Source: Rostrohypoxylon terebratum
Taxonomy: Eukaryota; Ascomycota; Sordariomycetes; Xylariales; Hypoxylaceae
Reading direction: 5' to 3'
Assembly (NCBI GenBank): GCA_022497145.1
Contig: MU385861.1
Coordinates: forward strand, 375,934 to 439,933
Length of the DNA: 64,000 nucleotides
The translations under genes were made by a program, and so were the position numbers. The notes below the pieces were generated by a model that ran no database searches, was not told the origin of the DNA, and saw only the letters and a list, made by a program, of their open reading frames with translations. Numbering within the stretch: position 1 is the stretch's first letter; every line of letters begins with the position of its first letter. This document shows, in pieces, positions 58,024-64,000 of the stretch.

Positions 58024-60046
58024 TCGGGGTGAGTTGGAGGACGATGTAACGATGGACATTTTGAACGATTTAAAACTGGACAAATACCTAAGTAGATGAC
58101 TAGGCGTTGTTTTTTTTTTCCGAATAGACGGATTTGAAGTAGGTACAACTGCACTCAATTCCGAGTGATCTTGCCATGTAGTTCAAATGAAGGGACAGGA
58201 CATCGCACCAAGGTGAAAGTGATTAGAAAGATGTTACTCGAGGGCAGGGGGGAAGTTGGCTGATACCTATTACCTACGTGTGTATGTGTACCTTTTGCTT
58301 TGCCATGCTCCGCCTTTTCGAAGCCTTAAGTCCGAAACTTGAGAGATCCCGATGCGTTATGGCCGACGCCTCTTACGCCCTTATGTGCCCTTATGTGCGG
58401 GGGTCAATTGAGATCTGTAGGGGGCTAACGTGGGTAGGATTTCGTTTGCTACCTATGTTCGTGTTTGGTTGACTTTGCGGCATTCAAGGGCTACCGTGAC
58501 TAGCCCCGAAGATTCGACGTCGAGCAGTCTAATTTAGATGGACAAAAAAGGCTTCATTATCTGTATTAACATATAAGATTCCAAGTACCTGGTTCTTCTA
58601 GTTATTATCGCGTCCACGTACATTCCCAATCCTGTCCTCCGCTAGCTCCTCATTCACGAAATGGGTGTCTTTGAGCAGAATCACAATGTGAAGGAATTAA
58701 CCATCCATTCAAGCAAGCACTTTAACATCTTTAACTAACATAGGGAATCCCTCGACATTTAATGGCCGCTGAGTCATCAGCACACTTTACTTGTCTGCTG
58801 ACTAGACAGGCGAATTCAAACATGGGAGCTCAAGTTACAAGCAAACTGCCGTGTTATTGTGGTAAAATATACGATATGTATTGATCACCTTCTACTGTAT
58901 GTGTATATCCAGTAGAAGACACGATCTTAGTAGTTGTTATGGTTGGTAGGTATTGGTGATAGGTACTTTCACGTTCATTCTTAGTATGGTAACTTAAACT
59001 TTAAATAAGTCCCTAGTCATAATAAGGTTTGACGCGTTATACCTAGCATTTAATCGTTACATTCTAAGTAGCCTAGGCAGTCGCTTTAATGAGTAGCAAA
59101 TCTGGGACATGTGTGAGGACGTACATAATAAAGTCTAAGTAGTTTTCACACTATAATGATTAAACTAATCAGACTACCTAGGACCTAGGTTATAGTCATC
59201 GTGTATGTGCAAACAAAATTTTATTCAGATTATCATAATTTACAAAATTCAAGTGGTCGGATATCCAATAATACTATCCAGATATACTAATATTCAGATC
59301 AAATTGGCGGATGCGTAGGTGCGAAATATATATAGTACCCATAGCAAATTCAAAATTGTCTCATTTAGGTATAATCGTGCCCTGGCAGTAGGGCTGACAA
59401 CTTCCCTGGAGTTTGCCAAGGCACCCCTGGAAACTCTCGATTTAGTAGCCGTTTACCCCAGATTCTCGGCTCCTGGGACGGACAAGGGACTCGTTAAGGG
59501 AAGTTTGGGTTGTCAGCTCCCCACTTTATTTCTATAGCTTACCGTGCGTCTAAGACTATAAGCATCGATTCAACGTGCGATCTCGACAAGAGCCTATTTT
59601 CAAAATTATATTTAAAAATCGTCCTCAACTTCCATCTCTAGTCATTTTTTCTCATATATTCCTATCCTAAGATCACCTATAACTTACACGGCTACATAAA
59701 AAGTCACCTTTCCTTCCTGCAACATGAACATTCACTCACCGGGGCCCTCTACTTACACTCACTACAGTCAACGCCGCACTTTAACAGTCAGCAATAAGTT
59801 TCCGGCGTCAATAAACAAGCCAGCCTGTGTTAAAATAAGGTTACTAAGGTTCTTAGATAGTTGACATTAAATTTAAAATTCAGCACATAATCTGCTTCTT
59901 TTTTCTTCGCCAACCAACCAACTTTCACCTTTCTTATACGCACCCAAAACCTGCCCTCCCTCTACCAACAACCCGTAACCAAAGAACACCAAATAACACA
60001 TCTCTCTACTACATATTGTGAAGACCTATAAATCCCGCCAGCCAAG
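58024..60046. other. 2-kb AT-rich intergenic region
   Basis: No gene supported. It contains an ACCTAGGACCTAGGT repeat at about 59175-59190 and AT-rich DNA from 58850 to 59350. The CT-rich leader before 60047 probably belongs to the CCCH gene. Confidence 0.5.
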
Positions 60047-61776
60047 ATGTCTCTATCTAAAGAGGCAAAGAATGGAGAGCAAACCCTCCAAACTCTGCTC
60101 CTGCGTTATCAGCAGTACGAAGCAGATTCCAAACGCACCCATCAACTGGTCAAAGTATGTATCAGCGCCGTCCCTTGAAAAGAACTGTCCATAAGTTTCT
60201 AGATCAGTTTCTAACCTTTCAATTACCTCTAGGATCTCTTGGTGTACTCAGACCAAACAGAGACCCGCTGCCACGAGAAGACCAGTCTCCTGAGCCAGCA
60301 GCTAACCAATGCTCGCCGGGACCTAGAAGCCGCGGCAAATGCGCAACGGGATATGCAAGTACATATCAGAGATTTGGAGATGAGAATGGGATATGTTCCG
60401 GTATTGATCCTACCGAAACATCTTTCTCACCCTGGGATGTTGTATCGCTAACAAACATCATCAGATCCCTAATCCCTATGCCGCAGTTTTAATAGACGGC
60501 GATGGATTAGTTGTATGTCTCAATGGATATCTAGCTTTCTTGCCTCCCTTACTGACCTTGTTCCTGTCACAGTTTAAGGAGAAGTTTATCAAGCAAGGCC
60601 ACGAAGGTGGCCAGATAGCTGCCCATGAGTTAGATGTGGCCATTGGCTATAAGACCAGTTACCTAAGCACCGCCCCTGTCAAAATTATCATCAAAGTAGT
60701 CGCAGATGTCCAGGCGTTGGCCCGTGACTTGACAAAGAACGGATATATACCTAATGAACAGACCATGTCCGAATTTGTCGCCAGCTTTAACCAAACAAGT
60801 CCCGATGCCGACTTTGTCGATGTGGGATTTGGCAAAGAAAAAACGGCTGCCAAGATCTTCAGTGAGGAATTTCCGGCACATTGATCACACTTGTTCTGAC
60901 TATATGCGTAGGCAGTGCAAAGTTTCACCTGAGAAACATTAATTGCAAACGGGTCATACTGGGAGTAGGCCACAACGCGGGCTATAAGCCATACCTCGAA
61001 GACCTCATGCGCACCGAGGATACCGAGAAGCGTCTTAGAATCCTGGAGGCGGCGCCGACTGTCCCAGCAATCCTCGACTTGGGAATCGACGTAATCAACT
61101 GCCACCACCTCTTTCGCATCGAGAAGATAGTGCAGAAATTTCCCAAGCTGCCCACCATTCATCCTCTACCCGCCCCGTCTACCGGCACATCATATGCGGC
61201 AGTTGCCCAGCCGAAGAATGCGCCTCCGCCTCCCGAGGTCAAATTGCCTATCGCCATCAAGAAACCCGCTTCTTCGGCACAACTCGTCCTATCTCTTCCC
61301 ATGGGCTGGAACCCGGGCCCCCGAGGTCTGGATGAGCCCATCATCATCAAGGCCGACGTGATGGAAAAACTGAAGAAGAAGACTGGCGTCAAGAAACTAT
61401 GCAATAACCACTTCCTGCGCGGCCCGTGTGCCAAGGGCGACGAATGTATCTTCGATCACGACTACAAGCCGACCGAGGAGGAGAAGAAAGTAATCGCATA
61501 TTTCGCCCGACTTAACCCTTGCGCCAATGGCCAGGCCTGCGTGGCTGAAAACTGCATCTACGGACATCATGTAAGTTTGTTTTTTTGCCTCAATAAAAGC
61601 TTCGCCCGTGGAGATTTTGAGCCGGGTTGTGTGCTGACTGAATACAGTGCCCCAGTGTCGTCAGTGGCGCCTGTACGCACCCCAAGTGCAAGTACGCTGT
61701 CAAGGCTCACCCACCGGGAACGATGTTCAAGTTTCCTAAGTTCCCGAGTAAATCGCCAAACTCCGAAGAGTCCTAA
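60047..61776 (+). CDS. CCCH zinc-finger protein with DUF7923 (NYN-like) domain
   Basis: Six exons (60047-60154, 60233-60400, 60465-60512, 60573-60861, 60912-61570, 61648-61776) give 466 residues; exon 3 is only 48 bp and the introns are 50-78 bp. Residues 1-90 form a coiled coil. A central domain (about 93-285) begins AAVLIDGDGLVF and matches the fungal domain known as DUF7923; the hydrophobic strand ending in IDGDG resembles the first Asp-bearing strand of PIN/NYN ribonuclease folds. The C-terminal third has CCCH fingers: Cys368-x8-Cys377-x5-Cys383-x3-His387, a second (CANGQACVAENCIYGHH) and a third Cys/His set ending in KAH. The architecture suggests an RNA-binding protein, perhaps an endonuclease or post-transcriptional regulator; this is inferred. 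In exon 5 only the first of two nearby AG acceptors (60911) keeps the frame open. Confidence 0.82.
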
Positions 61777-62691
61777 GTTCCTGGGTTTCTCTCTCTCTCT
61801 CTTGCGCTATGCTGCGTTCGGCTAATACGTTCGCACTCTGATCTCCACCGAGATGTCAGGCACGAGAAGAAGCATAACAACCCTGAACACACCTAGCAAT
61901 GCCCTGACGACCTACTCAATAACTCTACCCTAATCTATTCGATAACACACCGTGAACCACACCATACCTCGGAGTTTTATGGCGGTTTTTTCCCCATACG
62001 ATCCGAGCTAACGTTCCAATCCGGATGAAGTGTAACGACGACAACTGGACGCACTCGAACAACTCGCTCTCACCGCAAGTTTCTGATGAGCTGTTTGACT
62101 CTTTTTCGTTTTGAAAGTGCACGTTGGATCTCCAACGGCGGCATCTCTCCGCGTGGCATTGTCTCTTCAGATGTTATGTGGTTGGATGCCTAGTGTATGA
62201 ATCTCAGGTTACCACGATTCCTTTAGGTTAATGGACTCCCTAAGGATGACAGTTTGCTTTCTTGTTTCCACGTACATATGAGTGATAGTGCCCTTGACTG
62301 TGATTTGTGTAGCATGGTAAAGATAAGTTAGGTAAGCATAGCGAAAATCTTGCAGACTGAATTAATACAGCCACCAGTTTGTAGGAACCTTGAAATCGGT
62401 ACCTGGGCTGTCCTTGCCCAAGTCCGAGACATCATCCCAACCTGTACACCGATCATAAGTTCAGATGCTCGACAAGTACCATCAAAACAAATCCACCAAT
62501 CAAACTTGCAGACCACCCCAAACTCAAACTCCGGTTGGCTCTCCCTTCATGCAGTACATACATGCGGCTACCCGACCCTCAACACCCTCAGGCGCGGCAA
62601 AACACTCTTTCTTTTTTCCTTTGCGCCCCAATAACCAGCCACGCGGGAGAAAAGCACCGCTGAATAAAGCGGCGTGACATCGTCGCGTCCC

Positions 62692-62698
62692 TTTAGCC
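62692..62698 (-). promoter_or_regulatory. Possible XlnR/Xyr1-type site
   Basis: The minus strand reads GGCTAAA, the binding motif of the xylanolytic activator XlnR/Xyr1, about 450 bp upstream of a putative acetylxylan esterase gene. The gene context fits, but a single 7-bp match is weak. Confidence 0.3.
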
Positions 62699-63041
62699 GA
62701 AGTCCCTAGCCAAGGGCAGATCTCAAGGGAAAAAGCTTGTATAAACGGCAATTTGCGTCACTGGAAGCTATGCTCGCCACGTTTCGAATATTTCCGTACT
62801 ATATATATACGACTAATTTCCTGTTGGGGAAGGGAAGTGAATGAAGAATTCATTTCTGTTGCTAGACTTGATGCTACGCTACTTTATCCCGTGCTGATCT
62901 GACCAAGAGATCCTCTCCAACCCTAGCATATTAGAAAGTGTAGATCCAGGGGCAAAACCTCGTAGGATGCGGGGAATGGAAAGGATGAAAGTTTGTTGCG
63001 TCGTCACGATGGGGCGATTTGCCGGTGCTTGTATATACCTA

Positions 63042-63049
63042 TATATATT
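63042..63049 (+). promoter_or_regulatory. TATA-like element of the esterase gene
   Basis: TATATATA, about 96-103 bp before the ATG at 63145, a usual distance for filamentous fungi. Confidence 0.4.
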
Positions 63050-63144
63050 GCTCGCCCGACGTACTCCTCGGAGCGTAGCCTAGAACACTATGTAGACAGC
63101 ATTCTTCATCTTGGATCGTCGCTGTCGTCTCTAGCTAATCAATA

Positions 63145-64000
63145 ATGTTCTCCTCGATTATTTTGGCGAGCCTCATGGCCAGCACGGCCTTGGCGGCCTC
63201 GCTCACGCAGGTGCCGAACTACAATAATAATGCCACATCCAAGGCACAGATGTAAGAACGTCTCTTATCCCTCGCTTTAGTCTAGGCTGATAATAGTCAG
63301 GTATGTGTACAAGCCGGACAACGTAGTTGAAAACCCGCCGCTCGTTGTTGTTATCCACTCGTGCCAATCGTCAGCACAGTCGTACTTTCAAAACAACGCG
63401 ATCCCGTGGAAGTCGGGTTCCGACGGAAAGGGTTACATCACTGTATGGCCGTCCTCGCCCAACAGCGGAACCTGCTGGGATGTGTCGTCGAAGCAGTCCT
63501 TGACTCATCTCGGGGGTGGCGACTCCCAAGCGATCGCCAACATGATCCTATACGCGATCTCCGAGTATGGAGTCGACCCCGAACGGGTTTACGTCACCGG
63601 TGGCAGCAGCGGTGCGATGATGTCTAATGTGCTAGCGGCAACTTATCCGGAGCTCATCAAAGCCGTGTCACTATACAGCGGCGTGGCGGCAGGGTGCTTT
63701 GTCAGCAGCTCCGGAGGAGTAGACCAATGGAATAACAGTTGTAGTGGTGGCCAGTCGCGCGCTACTCCCGAGAAGTGGAAGCAGGTCGTACTTGATATGT
63801 ACCCGGGATACGAAGGGCCTCGACCGAAAATGCAGATCTGGCACGGCAGCGTCGACAGCACCTTGGCACCACAGAACTACCAAGAGGAGATCAAGCAGTG
63901 GACCGCCGTTTTCAATGTAACCCAGGACCCGACAAGCACTGTCGAGAACAGCCCAAAGCAAGGCTATACGACCAGCAATTACGGCGACTTCGTCCAGGGC
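63145..64000 (+). CDS. Secreted CE1 esterase (acetylxylan/feruloyl esterase type), 3' end outside window
   Basis: Exon 1 63145-63251 and exon 2 from 63301 (49-bp intron, GTAAGA donor, CAG acceptor) give at least 269 residues before the window ends. A signal peptide (about 1-18) is followed by an alpha/beta hydrolase domain of the PHB-depolymerase/CE1 family. Markers: the oxyanion-side IHSC at 54-57, the nucleophile in GGSSG (Ser138), the conserved GGGDSQAIANM and MYPGY blocks, and Asp in QIWHGSVDSTL; the catalytic His would lie beyond 64000. The closest fungal family is acetylxylan esterase, which removes acetyl groups from xylan; feruloyl esterase is the alternative. No carbohydrate-binding module is seen in the part present. 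An XlnR-like motif upstream fits control by xylan. Confidence 0.85.

Larger units (their letters stand above)
61777..63144. other. Intergenic region with the esterase promoter
   Basis: No gene supported. The right half should be the promoter of the CE1 esterase: it has a TATATATA at 63042-63049 and a TTTAGCC (reverse of GGCTAAA) at 62692-62698. Confidence 0.5.

Overview
The window is nuclear DNA of a filamentous ascomycete, most likely a Sordariomycete (pyr4-type OMP decarboxylase with the filamentous-fungal insertion, ro-3-type dynactin p150Glued, Uds1-domain protein, DSC-complex rhomboid-like protein). The introns are short (about 49-160 bp) with GTATGT/GTAAGT-like donors, CTAAC/CTGAC-like branch points and YAG acceptors. 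All gene models were built by joining open frames at such sites. Genus is not determined.

Layout. 19-905 (+) Dsc2-like ER membrane protein; 2733-5525 (+) Uds1 coiled-coil protein; 6421-8417 (+) secreted endonuclease/exonuclease/phosphatase-fold nuclease; 11965-13965 (-) SOK1/Tcp11 protein; then about 10 kb without a convincing gene; 23971-24603 (+) TAF13; 25382-25771 (+) four-cysteine small secreted protein; 28480-29913 (+) drug/metabolite transporter; 30513-32058 (+) RVB1; 33411-36033 (+) HMG-box transcription factor; 36977-41067 (+) dynactin p150Glued; 41438-42361 (-) SRP19/Sec65; 44605-46284 (+) cytochrome P450; 47869-49045 (-) phosphatidylinositol synthase; 53175-54308 (+) OMP decarboxylase; 55508-58023 (+) Zn2Cys6 transcription factor; 60047-61776 (+) CCCH zinc-finger protein with a DUF7923/NYN-like centre; 63145-64000 (+) secreted CE1 esterase running off the end.

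Most genes are housekeeping functions with no operon-like logic: transcription and chromatin (TAF13, RVB1), secretory targeting (SRP19), dynein transport and septation (p150Glued, Uds1), lipid and pyrimidine synthesis (PI synthase, OMP decarboxylase). The lifestyle-related genes (nuclease, four-cysteine protein, esterase, P450) are scattered singly. I see no secondary-metabolite cluster, CRISPR array, intact transposon or rRNA gene.

More than half of the window is non-coding and has its own texture: many short tandem arrays with a 7-bp period, CCTAGG-centred perfect palindromes (up to 18 bp), TACTATGTAG-type inverted repeats, poly-pyrimidine tracts, and a few tRNA-like promoter-box remnants. 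I did not find a clear novel multi-gene system. The best leads are the P450 with a Leu in place of the conserved heme-loop Arg, the heptamer arrays, the gene-free 10 kb, the small secreted protein and the CCCH/NYN-like protein.
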